Source: Acanthaster planci (Eukaryota > Echinodermata > Asteroidea > Valvatida > Acanthasteridae). Taken from it: a stretch of 64,000 bases of DNA. Made by a program: the position numbers and the translations under genes. The notes beneath the pieces were generated by a model. The model was not told the DNA's origin, ran no database searches, and was given only the letters and a program-made list of their open reading frames with translations. Numbering within the stretch: position 1 is the stretch's first letter; each line of letters opens with the position of its first letter. Where the stretch lies: assembly GCF_001949145.1 (NCBI RefSeq), contig NW_019091369.1, positions 2,868,570 to 2,932,569 on the forward strand, given 5' to 3'. Shown here one piece after another: positions 39,905-57,003 of this stretch.

Positions 39905-40435
39905 CAATTACGGGTCCAGTCCACTAATTCAAGCCCCATTGAAAACGGTGTAAAATCAGTACCGTTCAGGGCCTAATAACATGCACGCCAACATCCCTGA
40001 GATTTCTGAAACACAAATGAAATTCTTGTCTGATCACCAATCTTTCAATTTCTTTTCAATTTTCTGTGGGTTAACCAATTAGTTTTAATTATTCCCACAA
40101 AACAAAATCACCCCCAAAAAGTGATTTTTCCGAAGTCTGATTGCAGCCATTTTTCAAGTGGCAACCCTCAACTTTATCAGCCTTTCTGCCCTCATATGAA
40201 AGCCCAAATTCCCCAGGGAGTTGGTCCTGGCAAAGATTTACACAATCTCACCATTTTGGGGGCCAAACAATCTCCTTTTTCAAAAGATACTGTGGGGGCA
40301 CTTTTAATGATCATGAGCTGGTCAAAAATTTTCACTTGAATTAGTGGTCTGCACCCTTATTGATGTTTGAGCAACGCCCTCTGTTGACTTGAAACCGTGA
40401 CTTTTGTCATCGGGAGGGACGTCCAAGTTTACCCT
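39905..40435. repeat. Dispersed repeat, copy 2
   Basis: The second copy of the element at 1690-2290, in the same orientation, with the same ordered words (GTGTAAAATCA, CCCTGAG, ACAAAATCACCCCC-AAAAAGTGA, GCCATTTTTCAA, CACTTGAATTAG...TGCACCC). It lies between SNIP1 and FAAP100. Confidence 0.6.
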
Positions 40436-40654
40436 GGCCCTGACTGGAAAAAACAAAAAATTTCTTCAGTGCCAAAAGCAAAGCCATACAACTTCCTATT
40501 ATTCTTAAATTTCAATTAAAGAAGTATCATGTGTAATCTACAGATAATGGTATTTCTGCTTCGACTTTTCGAAGTATTTGTTTTTATCTCTATCGATACA
40601 AATTCATAAAACCCCTATTTAGTAATTTATTATTTAGTAATTGACAAGAGCATG

Positions 40655-40675
40655 TGATCCAAAATGGCGGCCTCC
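40655..40675 (+). promoter_or_regulatory. YY1-like motif overlapping the FAAP100 start codon
   Basis: CCAAAATGGCGGCC contains the AANATGGCGGC core of the YY1 site. In animal genes this motif often sits just downstream of the transcription start and over the initiator ATG. This suggests a very short 5' UTR. No binding is shown. Confidence 0.45.
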
Positions 40676-43600
40676 TTATTCTCAGAATGTGAGGAAAAAC
40701 CGAAGTCAAAAATAGCTGTTACTGTGGACGACATTTGTCCTGGACTCGACGGGAGCATATGTATTAGCGGAGAAGGAAAGAGACATCAGATCTGTGCTAT
40801 CCAGAATGGTACCAAGTTCGTGTACATCTATGAAAATGCGACGAGAAAGGTAGGCCTGCATGCATTAAGTTCCGTCATGTGTCTGTGACATTGCCATTAC
40901 TTGAGCTCGTGTTGTGTCGCTTGTCAAGTGTGTTTACTGTTGTGTTGGGTTGAGTACATCCAATAACTATGCTAATAGAAGCTCAAATATTTGGCCTGTT
41001 TTTAGTTTACACACGTACCATCATGGCCATGCCTTTACAACTAGGTACCAGGCCCTTCGACAAATCTAAGGGCATTACAGCATATCTTTCCATGCATACG
41101 TTTGTCTGTTTTTGTTTTCAGAATACATCGAAAAATATCATAATAAGGGAAACAGTTCCATACCTGTACATCGCTTGGCACTGTGCACAAACTCTGTAAG
41201 ACTGGTCTGAAAATTTCAAAAGTATTTTCCAAGAAAATACTTCAATATTTCCACTGCTAAATTCGACTTTGTGTGACACGTTTCACTTTCTGTTGGTTAC
41301 TAAACCACTGCAAGGGAAATTCAGTGATGACCTTGTATGGAACTCTTACCGAGATCAGAGCATTACAAAGTTTGTGTGATGAAGATTTCTCTTTTGTGCA
41401 ATGTTTTGTAGGGAATTCTCCAGCTGCCAGACCAGTGCCATTGTACATGTATGTGTTTGTCCAAGGATACGGCAGGAGATGAACATCTTATGTGTGGGAT
41501 GCAGAACGGTCAAATCATCCACTACAACTTACAGGCTTTCAAAGATGACACCAAATCGAAGAAGAAGAGGAAAAAGAAAGAGTGAGATTCTTTTCCAGAC
41601 AAATATTCTAAGAAAGGTGTTAGGGGTTCTAAAAGTCTGAGAAAATTGCAAGATAATTGTGATGTTGTACATTATTAGGCATTGTAATTTTGGAAGATTA
41701 CATTTTAATTGTTTAAATTTTAATCGTCATAAAACAATAATTATTTTATTGTTTACTTGTATGATATAAACTAAAATGACCCCGATAACAAGGCAAGAAA
41801 TAAATTGTGTTTTATGATATGTTTGGTCTATTTTAATCTCAGCAAACACAGGAGCAAAAACAAGCCCGAGACCGTTACTCTGCATCACCAAGAAAGTCAG
41901 GAAGATATATTTGGTAATCTCTTGGAACCAACTGATGCAAAGCCGTCAAGTTCTCACGGCCCTCCTCCTATAATTGCTGAGGAAGATGGATTGTCCGAGA
42001 ACGTGGTCATCTTAGGGGATTCTCATATACTCCTGAATGAGCCCAGTGTCCAAGATTTGATTCTTGTCAAAGGTTGCCTTGTCACTTGTGCAAAATGCGC
42101 AGCTGGGTGGACAAAATCTGTGTACTGTCAGAAGGTCAGAGGTCAGCCCGAAATGGGTAACACGACATCTGAGCATACAGTTGGCAAACGAGAACTGGAG
42201 TTTGAGAGATCAGCGTCATTTAGGACTTTCCTACCTGAGAATAAAACAAGATCATCCAGTCACCATGGAGACAGGTCTGTTGACCAATCAGGAGCCTCAC
42301 CTTGCCTTAGAGAGCCAATAGGTTCTGAGGCAGAGCACTGGAGCAAGAAGCCACAGTTATTCTGTGTAGTATCGCTAAGCATGTGCAAAAATGAGGATGT
42401 AACCAAGGATACATGTAGGGGGAGAACATTGGTTCTGGAAGACAGTTTGTACAACCAACTTTTTGGCTCAGACTTCAATTTTCTAGACACTCCAATAATT
42501 CTTATTTCCCTTCCAGATGGCCACATATACTACTCCCCTCTCAAAACCCATGGAATCACCCAAGTGGGGAATTCAAAACAAGGCAGAATTGGATCAGACT
42601 GGTCTAGTCTAAATACAGGATTGTTCTTTGCTCTGGACGAACCAGCTGCCACCATTCATGGTTATAACACAAAATTCTTGTTAGAGGCAGACCGGGAGAA
42701 TCTGAATGCCAAAACTACACAGCACGGCTGTGATTGCGTATGCATCGTGGGGCAACATGGGAGAGTCATCCAAATCACAGAGAACATCACTTCTAATCAG
42801 AGGGAGACACTGAAATTCACTGAGAATCATGTCAAAGGTCCCGTGCAAACTGTTTGCAGGACCAGAACACCACAAACACTGCTGTATTCAACCGGTAAAG
42901 AAATGTACTCTCTCTCTTTCTCGGAAGCTTCGAAGAAGGATGCATCAACTGCAGCTCGCAGGAGCAACGTCTCAAGTTCCTATGTCCTGGGAATTGGAAA
43001 GATTAGAGCTATGGTTGTGCTTGGCAGAGCTAGCAAAGATTCAAGTTGTAAGTAAACTAACTAGTTACCACTAGTTGTAACCAAACTAACCAGTTATCAC
43101 TTCTATCTTTCTGGGCCTAAAGTTCCCCAGGTTAGGCCACAATTTTCTCCTGCCCACAGACACCTTCCTTGCCCTTATTGCCCCTCATGAAATGTTATAC
43201 TTGACATTTTCACTTGACTAACTACCCTTTCCTCAGCTATTTCATCTCTGCATTAATATCTGGGTTATATTTTTGCCAGGTAGCAACCCTGTCATGGCTC
43301 TAACTGAGGGTGGCAGAGTTCTCAAGCTCCACCCGTCAACAGATCGTTCCCGTGACAACAGAGGTTCACCGATCACTGCTTCTGCAGCTGGCAAGAGAAT
43401 GCAGGAACTACTCCAAGCTATCAACAACATCTCGGAGAGGTCGGGCGATCTGGCCAAGCTGAGCCAAGCACAAGATCGAGTCCTTCGTGAAATGAGCCAA
43501 GCCTGTCATGTGGCCAGCTTGTTGCTAAGCAACCATAATTGTGCTCAAAATTCCACCATATTTGGCATGGAGATACATTGCACATTTAAAAATGATGGTC

Positions 43601-45615
43601 CTCTTTGCAGTTTGGAGCTCTTGTGTCAGCTGACCAACCACAACAAGTGGAGCCTGTCACACGGTTGGTCCCTTGCAGTCTTCCTAAACGCTGAATCCGA
43701 TTGGACAAACCTCGAGTTGGACCTCAGGCATCATGTGACAAAGATCGTGCCATTGGTGAACTTCCAACCAAACCAAACCATTGACTTTATTTACCCCTTG
43801 GAAAACAGGAAGACCTCTCTTTTACTGCCTTTGGATGTGCAATGCTTTCTTTATTTTTCTCCGGAGGAGTGCTTATCCTCGATCTTGCCAGAGCAGACAA
43901 ACTTGGAGACAGAAACTCCCATCAAAATGGACGAAGGTGGGATTTTACTGCCACTGACTGGACCGACTGTGATAGATTTAATCACAGTTCTGAGACCACA
44001 GTTCAGCCAACAAAATGCAGCTCAACACACTAGGCAATACCAAACAGCATGGAACAGAGGGTTTGATTGGCTGGCTTCAGCGTTAGAGACAGCAGCAAGC
44101 AACAGACCCTCGGCCAATGGGACAGGCTATACCAACTCAGAAAAGACTGGTGACTCGACATCAGCATCTACGTGTGTGACCATCAATGCTGATGTGACTG
44201 CAATGATTCTGCAGCACAAAAAGAATGGTAATATTTTCACTGTAGTTTGAAATTCAGTTTCAATTTTCATACACCAATCAATAAACACGCTGCAGTCCTT
44301 GTGATAAGTTTGCATACACTTGTATGGCAGTGTATGTTATAGAATGGTACGTCTGTGAATACAGCATTCAGTGGGTGCCTGGAAAAAACTTGATCAGGTG
44401 TGCAAACAGAAAAACTACAATAGAAGATAAATCATTTTCAAGTGTACACTTTTTTGCAACTGGCTGTCCATTTTGCCTTGATCTTTTTTTCAAGCAACAC
44501 ATTATTGCTGCCGAAAAATTCAAGGAGGCAAAGTACTTGAAATTATTATTTTCCTTATCAGACGTTTTATGATTTGATCAAATTCTGCTCTTGCAGAGTG
44601 TAGTCAAGAGGAGCAGATCCTAAGGTGGCTTCTGGAGGACAACAGGCTTGTTGCACCATCGACAAATCCACTCTTTCTGCTAACACCAGATGCCAGGGTC
44701 GTGACCTTCCAGGTCAAAGTTCAACCTGCCAGGAGAGAAGGCACTGGAGCAATGAAAGATGCTTGCAAGGAATCGGGACGAAGAGAGGAGGCAGTAGAGA
44801 TCATGATCACGGCACCAGACTACCCAGTGCTGACCCACTTGCAGCTTGCTATGAACAGAAGAATTAAGGTCTGGTACGAGATGTTCTCTAACAAAACAAA
44901 CCAACCAAAATCCCAAGATGGTCCAAAATAAACTACTAATGATCAAATCATCCTTCCTTTTTCTTCCCCTTTGCCAAGTAAAAGAATGCTCTGTTCTCAT
45001 TTTTCTCTCATGTCCTTAAGTTTTCTAGGCTAAACACACACCCACTTGCTTGTCATATCTTTTCTTTCCACATTTCTGTGTGCACAGACGCTTGTGCAAA
45101 GAGCTGGCAGAGCTGGTGGTATCACCACTTCTCAAGACACACTGCAGAAGGAGCTTCGAAAAGTTGAGGTATTACCTTGCAATCTCTTTCTTCTGACTTC
45201 AGTCAGAAACAGTCATAGTGTATCTTCTCGTAAAAATACTTTCATAACCCTCATCCATCTACCTCTGGCTCTTATTTAATGAGGCCATTGACACCTATTT
45301 TTCTAGATCCTGTGATAATCTTTTTCCTGCATCATCAAACATCAGGCAAAGATGGGGAATTTTAACAGTCTTTGAACAGTTAAGGTTAAATGTTTTGGTG
45401 TCTAAATCCTGAAGTCCATCTAAATCCTGCACAAAGCATGTCTTATTCTATCGAGATTTTACAAATTTTTCCAGGCTCTTCACAGGAAGGTTGTGTCCCT
45501 CCAAGATAACATGATACTGCACTCTTGCTGTGACAACCAGTGCAATCATAGTCCAGACAGCACAGCCATACTTGAACTCCATCAACGGATGAGGAGTCAA
45601 TTGACCTTCCTGTAA
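40664..45615 (+). CDS. FAAP100: Fanconi anaemia core complex-associated protein FAAP100
   Basis: A scaffold subunit that, with FANCB and FANCL, forms the catalytic module of the Fanconi anaemia core complex, which ubiquitinates FANCD2-FANCI at DNA crosslinks. Exons: 40664-40849, 41412-41581, 41843-43047, 43280-44227, 44597-44868, 45088-45168, 45475-45615; all phases agree (3003 nt, 1000 residues). It resembles human FAAP100 (about 880 residues) at the N-terminal beta-propeller strand (FVYIYEN), LPDQ, LEDSLYNQLFG with SLPDGHIYYSPLK, CDCVCIVGQHGRV, EGGRVLKL, and the helix KRMQELLQAINNISER. The C terminus QKELRKVE...LQDN is a coiled-coil candidate. It is longer than vertebrate proteins because of a low-complexity insert after exon 2 (K-rich KSKKKRKKK, then S/P/E/H-rich) and extra residues in the large exon. 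The start ATG sits in a YY1-like motif. FAAP100 evolves fast, so identity is low, but several blocks align in order. Confidence 0.85.
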
Positions 45616-47867
45616 GGTCCGAGTTTAAAGGTCTCATGCAGCTGATAGATGTGTTCTCCAACTTGCCAAAGTTTGTAACTTTTAAAAGTGTTTTTTTGGG
45701 GTGTCAGTACTTAACACTTTTGCAGTCAATGCAACATATTTGTAGAATAGAATGTCTGCCATGTTTTTCTCAATCAATCGGGCATTGCTTTATTGTGGAC
45801 ACATCTAGGAATGCAGTCACCATACATATTATTGTAAAATTTCGTTCAGAAAAACGACAACGGTCTGTTTATTCCATAACCTGCACCCTACTCCGGTTAA
45901 AAGGGGCCCTCCTAACGAGCATTCATCTATATTGGAATTATAAGGTAGAGAATGTAGCTGTTCCTAACTCCAAAATACACAACAGTAAACACAAAGTCAT
46001 CTGTGCCTTGTTTTAATTTTCATTCCGTGGATAAGACTAGATGTACAGGATAGGCAGTTTGTTGGCACATTATATACACAGGCCTGTCGGGGACAGCGGA
46101 AATGTATTAATTCATGATTAAAGCAGTGGCATTTTCATGACTAGTTTGTGTCAGCTAAGTGCTATAGGCTCCAAGACCAAATGGTTCTGAAGAAACAACT
46201 TTTCTTAGCTTTTGTACACAGCGGTAGTCATTATTTACTGTTCTATTTTGATACATAAAGATTTTCATAAGCTGTTAGGTTTTTATGAGTACAAGAGATT
46301 GTATTTGAAATTCACTTTGAATTGAAACTTGGTTGAAATTAAGTACTCTGGTATACAAAAGAACATTGAATGAACAAACTTTCTGCAAAAACACGGGATC
46401 TGATAAAAAAAAAAGTGTGTGTAATTCAGATTACACATGCATAAAGAAGAAAAAACTAAACGGTGCGTAACACTGTGGTTTGCAAGAAAGCAATACAACT
46501 GATTTGATACAAGATCGAGTTGAATTTCTACTTGCCCCCCCCCCTGAGTTTTAGAATCCCCAGACACCAAGCTATTTACAACTGGGATAGTTAAACACGT
46601 TATTATGAATTACATAAATGTTGCCAAATATTTGATTGCTGACCAAGATCACTTTGCCAAATTGCTGCGTAAGCATTCCTTGCCCCTGATGTCCCGCGTG
46701 CACCCAGCATCGTGCCTATACACCCCCGGTGCGTCCTATGAACATTACAACAGATTTTTTTTTTTAGTACACGACCTATAGTACATAACCTTTCCCTCGG
46801 ATGTGCGTAGCACTTACACATCTGATATTCAAACCCACTATAGTGCAAAGAATATTTCAACAGTTTTTTTCTGTTGTTTTGAAGTCCATTCACAAGACAG
46901 GAGGGAAAAAAGAGACAGCATCTACACCAATTTTCTTGACGATACAATTTTATCCTACGTGAGTTTTCTACATCAACACTCTTCCCAATTTCTNNNNNNN
47001 NNNNNNNNNNNNNNNNNNNNNNNNNNNNNNNNNNNNNNNNNNNNNNNNNNNNNNNNNNNNNNNNNNNNNNNNNNNNNNNNNNNNNNNNNNNNNNNNNNNN
47101 NNNNNNNNNNNNNNNNNNNNNNNNNNNNNNNNNNNNNNNNNNNNNNNNNNNNNNNNNNNNNNNNNNNNNNNNNNNNNNNNNNNNNNNNNNNNNNNNNNNN
47201 NNNNNNNNNNNNNNNNNNNNNNNNNNNNNNNNNNNNNNNNNNNNNNNNNNNNNNNNNNNNNNNNNNNNNNNNNNNNNNNNNNNNNNNNNNNNNNNNNNNN
47301 NNNNNNNNNNNNNNNNNNNNNNNNNNNNNNNNNNNNNNNNNNNNNNNNNNNNNNNNNNNNNNNNNNNNNNNNNNNNNNNNNNNNNNNNNNNNNNNNNNNN
47401 NNNNNNNNNNNNNNNNNNNNNNNNNNNNNNNNNNNNNNNNNNNNNNNNNNNNNNNNNNNNNNNNNNNNNNNNNNNNNNCTCAGGGTGCCCTTGATTGATT
47501 CTTGAACAGAAGTGGACTGGTTTTTCCCTCTCTGACTGTTGGGTGGGTCCAGGCTTTTTGGAGAAAGATTGGGGAACACTTGAATCTTGCATGCCAGACG
47601 GCGGGGTTTTAAGAGTTGCAATTCTGAGTAGCTCTTAAAAAGAAGACGGCGAGATGGACAACTTCAGCTGAATGACGCCCATGTGGGATTTGAAAGAGGG
47701 GTTTTTGTGAGTTGAAGAGGCAAGCCACAAGCAGAGCTGTTTTACCTTTCTCGCTTACAAAAGTTACTTCGGTGTCTGCCACAAGTCACTACAATCCCCC
47801 ACATACAAATGACATGTACACAAATTACATCATCCAGACAAACCGCATGCATTATTAAAAAAAGGCA
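45616..47867. other. Region between the convergent FAAP100 and TFG genes (3' UTRs and N gap)
   Basis: No exon is recognised. It should hold the 3' UTRs of FAAP100 (plus) and TFG (minus). An N run fills 46994-47478, and the open frames crossing it are artefacts. Confidence 0.6.
46994..47478. other. Assembly gap (N run)
   Basis: 485 unknown bases, probably within the TFG 3' UTR or the intergenic space. No coding exon is missing from TFG or FAAP100, since both genes are continuous in phase without it. Confidence 0.9.
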
Positions 47868-51745
<3,878 letters not shown>

Positions 51746-53800
51746 GGTTGTTTATCAGGTGAAACTGGTGCTTGCTGTGGAAATCATGCAACACTTAAAA
51801 AGTTGGTAGCAAGTAGGGCCACACAACTAAGAATCTCTCACACTACTTTATCTAGATCCTAGTTGGAAAAAATTCCACACAGGGGCACCACTTATTTTTC
51901 CCAAAAATTTTTTTCCTGTTACCCATATGAAAGTAATAAAATGACCTAAAAAGAGTCAACTTTAGCAGGGAAAATATTGAGGTATTCATGTAGAAAACAC
52001 TTGGAATTTTTCAGACCAGTCGCATTAGGTTTGTTTACAAAGTGCCAAGCGCTGTCTGTATATGGAATTCTTTCTCCAAATATTTTTCATCATAGATTTG
52101 ATCGCTAATACTGCATGAGTGATTTTTCACAATTGTACAAAGGCATTGTGGGAAGGAAAAAGGAGCAAAAATTGCCCCTTTTTCCGGTATTCATTACCAT
52201 TCATTACCCTGTTTCTGTAATAAGGAAACAAAGTCTAAATTTTTGAAATAACTTACCTAAGTAAGTTGGCAGTGATGTCCTCTTTCGTATCAGAAAGAAA
52301 AGAGGGAAGGGCTTTGGTTTTTGAGGGAAATTATGGGGTAAAGGGGCAGTGTAAAATGACATAATGAAGAGCTGTGAACTAACATGAATGTGATGTCATC
52401 CCGACTGTGAGAATGTTTCCTTAAGTTATCTGTTACGGATGCTTTGCCAACTATATGATTAAATTTCAGACACGGTAATCCATCTCGGCAAATACAATGT
52501 TGACCCTACATGTCTGGGCCTGCTAGTGCTACCCTTGCTAAGTTGTTACCATTAAACCTGACCAATCGTATTTAAAAAAAAAAAACACTGTCGGAAATAC
52601 CCTCCCCTTTGGTTAAATACACTGTAATCTGCATTCAGTGCACACTTTAAGCTGACAGATGATCTCTTATTTCTGCAATCAGTAGGCCTATGAATATCCC
52701 AAATCGTCTGTTTGATGAACATTACCCCTTGAGTACCCAAAGTCAAGTCGTCTCCGGAAAAAAGTATCGAAATGTGAAATTTTACGAGGAAAAACCCAAT
52801 GACAATGACTCACCTCGAACAACACGTACCCGCAAGTGATGTCACGAGTAGTCTGGTACCGGGCGTAAGTTGGAAAGAGCTGTACAGAACATTTAACTCG
52901 AAGTCTGGGAGTAGAGCATTATGACATTCTATGATTGACAAGTTTGCACAAGTGGCCACACCCCTTTGGAGGAAAACATTGGCTAAAACAACCGCCGTGA
53001 TATCCAAGCTTAGAAAAATATTAATAATAATAACAACCTATTTTCATGATGTGTCTTGAGGTGTAGAAACTGTAGAAACGGAGACCTCAGAGGTGGGGAA
53101 ATGCTTTACGTGGTATGAAAAGGTACAGTGTCTTTCTACCACTGTGCAATATCACTCATGCATGCGGTACTAAATAGTGATAATGCGTATGTACTCCACC
53201 GATAAGGTTGAATTTATTTATTTTATAAAAATAAATTTAACGTTATCAGTGAAGTAAAAATCACCAACGTGGTATTACAGTAACAAAGCTTAAGCATCTC
53301 ACTGATAAGGTTAAAATCATGTATACTTGATTATTTAACGATATCATTGAAGTAGGCCTAGATTTCCTTTTCCCAGCTTGTGAAAAATTTTAAGTGCCTT
53401 CCAAAGGCGAACTTTCACGTGAAGTATACGTGCGGACCCGGTCACTGATCTTAAGGGATGGGCGTGCACGTACGACAACCAGGAAACCCAGATTTACCAA
53501 CCGAGTCAGTGATTGGCCAAAAATTTGTATCATGTGATCACAAACAAAGGCAGGTGGAAATGTGTTGAAGCAGACGATTAGTCGATGAGTTAACTAATCT
53601 CACCACAGTCTGAAGTGTACTTGAAAAAGAATGTTTAAATGACTAATTTTCACAAAATAAAACATTATGTAGCACATAAATTTCTTTTTAAAAATTAATT
53701 GTAAATGTTTCTAATGCAGTTTTTGGAAATATTTCAAAATTTGTTCAAACGGAGAATTTACTAAATCAACCGGGTTTATGGTCAAGCTTCGTCTTTGGTA
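51746..53800. other. TFG 5' flank and intergenic DNA
   Basis: No coding exon was recognised. The TFG promoter and any untranslated first exon should lie here, but I see no decisive signal. A pair of GATAAGG foldbacks is described separately. Confidence 0.5.
53201..53345. repeat. Two related small foldbacks
   Basis: 53201-53247 starts GATAAGGTT and ends AACGTTATC; its arms pair over 19 nt with two mismatches. 53304-53345 starts GATAAGGTTA and ends TAACGATATC. Both are followed by CA(G/T)TGAAGTA, so they look like diverged copies of one unit about 103 bp apart. Confidence 0.6.
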
Positions 53801-54095
53801 ACAGTTGCTGCGCGAGAGTGGTCAAATTATTTTGAGGTTCGACGAGAAATTGTGGATTTTGTTCGTAGTTTTCATCATCTAGGATGTTTTGTTTGGATTA
53901 CTGCTCTGTGTGCCTAACTTTAGGTCTACACTGAGTAGACGACGACTGGGATTTGCATAGGAATTGAGAATAAGTGCCTCGAATGGCGCGAATTGGCTCG
54001 GCAGGTCACTTTTGCGTTGAACGTAAAGGAAAGCGTGCACTGCAGCCATGGTGCTACAGTCACAGCGTTTTACTGACCAAATAACGTAAGTAAGG
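53801..54095 (+). other. Possible first exon of an unidentified plus-strand gene
   Basis: The stretch is locally CpG-richer than its surroundings and holds an ATG in a strong context (GCAGCCATGG at 54048), followed by a 12-codon open run to a good donor (AAC|GTAAGT at 54086). A second donor (AAG|GTAAGT) is 9 bp further on. The short peptide gives no clue to identity, and no next exon could be linked. Confidence 0.25.
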
Positions 54096-57003
54096 TAAGT
54101 GGATATTCATTCTTTTCAACCATGAAACTCTACCTTTTTGTGAATTAAGGAGCACTATCGAAGGCTTACTGCGGTCTCAGTGCGTTGTGAAAGTTATGGA
54201 AGACTGGAACTGGTATAAGTTGTAATTGGGACCGAGTCCATGTTTTTTTAAAGATTTTTTGCGAATGGCGCCCCCAATAGACAAAGCATTCCAGAAGATG
54301 ACAATCACGCTATTAGCTTACCGCGTATTAAATTTCAAAATTAGAGATATGGGCTGTGGTATATTAGATTAGTCATAGTATATTGTGAAAGTTGTTCAAG
54401 GGTTGGCGAGGGGGTTAGGCCTGGGGGGTGAAATAACCAATATTAGTTCACTTACATGTTGTGTGATATTAACGTGGAAGGAAGGGTAATATAATCATGA
54501 TGTTTATTTCGTGATTTATTTTTAGCTGTTTCTTTGGTTCTATAGTGTTACCGTTCAGATATAGGCCTGTTACTTTTATATTTAATTTGCTATCAGTTGT
54601 GCGTATCAAATAATAGGAGAAGAGTGTTCTAGAATAATTCAGAAATTTGAAGTGTTGAATTTCCAATCAGGAATTCCAGATTTTGGGACATCGAAACTTT
54701 TTCCACGTTAGGGAATCCGTAATTAATTCTATGAATCTCGTTTTTGACCGACCCTTACTTTTGGCTCCGACCGAGGGAAAAAGGCCCCTTTTATGCTGCC
54801 GACCTTGTCTGAAGTCCGACAGAGGAAAACGTTTTTCCACCTACCCATTCTGGAATGGTCTAACAAGGAAAGAAATGGTAATCTCCGGGGGGGGGGAGAT
54901 AAATTTTCTTTTACCCCCGACCATCCGACCTTCCTTGAAAGTGGAAAGAAAAACATAGAATGAACCAAATTGGTATTCCAAAAAGCCAAGGTCTTTCGGG
55001 AACAATGCACGCGCTTGAGTCTTCGTATGGATGCGCTATGATAGAATAGGACTGGGACACTCACGCACATGCGTAGCTGATCCCGATTAACCTCATGCTG
55101 GGCATGCGCTGTTGGAATATCAAACTGGCTCATCACCTGCGGACGCCCCTGTCACTCTGAGCAATTAATTACCCTCGGGACAGAAATCGGGCTCTTTGTT
55201 CATGGAAATTACATTGAAAAGTTTTGAAACTTTATTGAATTAAATCATGGAGCTTTGGGAGATTCATTGTTCATTCTCTGGACAAAACGATTTGTCTGTT
55301 TTCGTTTTTAACAGCGTCTCAAAAGTGACAAACGACCCCACAGCAGGCTCCGCCGATGTAATTATATTGACAGATCGTGGACAGAATATTCTAGATAACA
55401 AAGCAGCTAAACGTTCGTGCCTTAACCAAAAATCGGGGAAAATTTTTTTTTAATATATTGCTTTTTGCGTATAATAGATACACAATAGAAATTGAAATGG
55501 CTCTCGTGCTAAAAAATACAGTAAAAGAAAAGCATATTAAGAACATCAGGTATCAAGTACCACAGCATCACCATCCACCACACTAAATATGTACAGATTA
55601 TGATCCACAAAATTCATTACTAAAGGGAACGAGCGTCGACGCCTGTTTGACTAGGAGTCTTTTTTTCCTGGAGTTAGTTTGTCTGGGGAATTTGATTATA
55701 ACCACCTCGTGCAAGTAACTCATTGAAATGTTCAATGTCTGCTTTTCCCTTGTATATAGACCCACTCCATTGTAACTCCCGTCAAAATTCTCCAAGGCTA
55801 ACATTTAACAAGAAATATCATTATGGACAATTATTCCAACCTCCCATTCTTCATGTAATAAGTTTCAAATTTTACTGACGCTCAACTTAATTGCAGTGAT
55901 TGTCTGGGTGAATCATTATTTCTTATCATCCATGAATTCTATTGTAAATTAATCAAAAAGGATGGCATTGCGTGTTATTCATTGACAGCGTTATCTGTCA
56001 ATACAGAAACCGACAGCGAACATGTACATGTACAGCTCACAAGTACTTCCAAGCAGATAGACGCAACATTATAATCAACAGTCTATTTTTTACAGTTCAA
56101 ACAACAACCTTTTGAAGAGAGACTAATAATTTACAGGCCACTCAATTACTGTGTATAAGGTTCTGCTGTTTGACTATGACTCTGCTTTGAAAATGAATTG
56201 TGCTAACTTTTCTCGTCCATTTGAACCCTAAATTTATCTCTGCCAAATTCTTCTCAGCTACTGCAAATCGTAGAATTCTTTTAATTGTTATATAAGCTAT
56301 CCAGCTACATTTTATTCAACCTGTGTCTTACCTTGTAACTAGTTTATATAAAGTTTTCATTACAACCAATATCCTTTTATTTGCTTCAAGCTGTCTCAGT
56401 TTAGGAGTGCGGAAGACATATTTCATGCCACTGGTATAGTTCGCATTTTATTTTGCTTTCCGTCATGTAAATCGCATGCAATTAATTTATACCTCTATTC
56501 TTGAAATAAACAAAATGATGAATTTAATTATAAAATATACCAAAGCATGAAAAATTAATTTGACGCGTACATTACATTTATTTTTCATTTGATAATATGT
56601 AGAATTCAATCCTAATTGTGTCTTCAATAAACAGGTTGAAAATTGTGGCGGATTTACTTTTGTGTTAATAGAAAATCCATGTCTTTCTATATCCACAAAA
56701 TTCCGGTTGACGATGTGGCACCTCAATCTTTTTTATCTTTTAATGATTACTATTCAATTAATAAGTCATCTTGCGCAGTGAAGTAGTCGTACAAAAGACG
56801 TACTTTGGAGAAACTGCAATAGAAGAATACGTCTAATGCAAATTGGTCAGCGAAATATCAGATATACGGAGATATGCACCACCCTTAATTTAAAATGGAT
56901 GTATAGCTTATCGATAATGGAGCATTTATTAAAGGTCTGAAGTGGGATGTTTGAATTGCGTAAGTCGTGCCCCCGTCTTCTCGGTTCACGCCGTTTTCAC
57001 GTT
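54096..57003. other. Intergenic or intronic DNA, nothing recognised
   Basis: AT-rich DNA without a convincing exon. Short open frames at 54683-54958 and 54729-55136 contain homopolymer runs and match nothing I know. Confidence 0.5.

Noticed and set aside
41122-41195. A possible FAAP100 exon between exons 1 and 2
   Set aside because: It has AG/GT borders but is 74 nt and would shift the frame of the next exon. Exon 1 joined directly to 41412 stays in phase and aligns with the human LPDQ region.
46603-47621. Open frames spanning the N gap at 46994-47478
   Set aside because: Same artefact. The visible flanking peptides do not resemble proteins, and TFG and FAAP100 are complete without them.
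54683-55136. Open frames near 54.7-55.1 kb
   Set aside because: They contain homopolymer runs, lack splice or start context and resemble no known protein.
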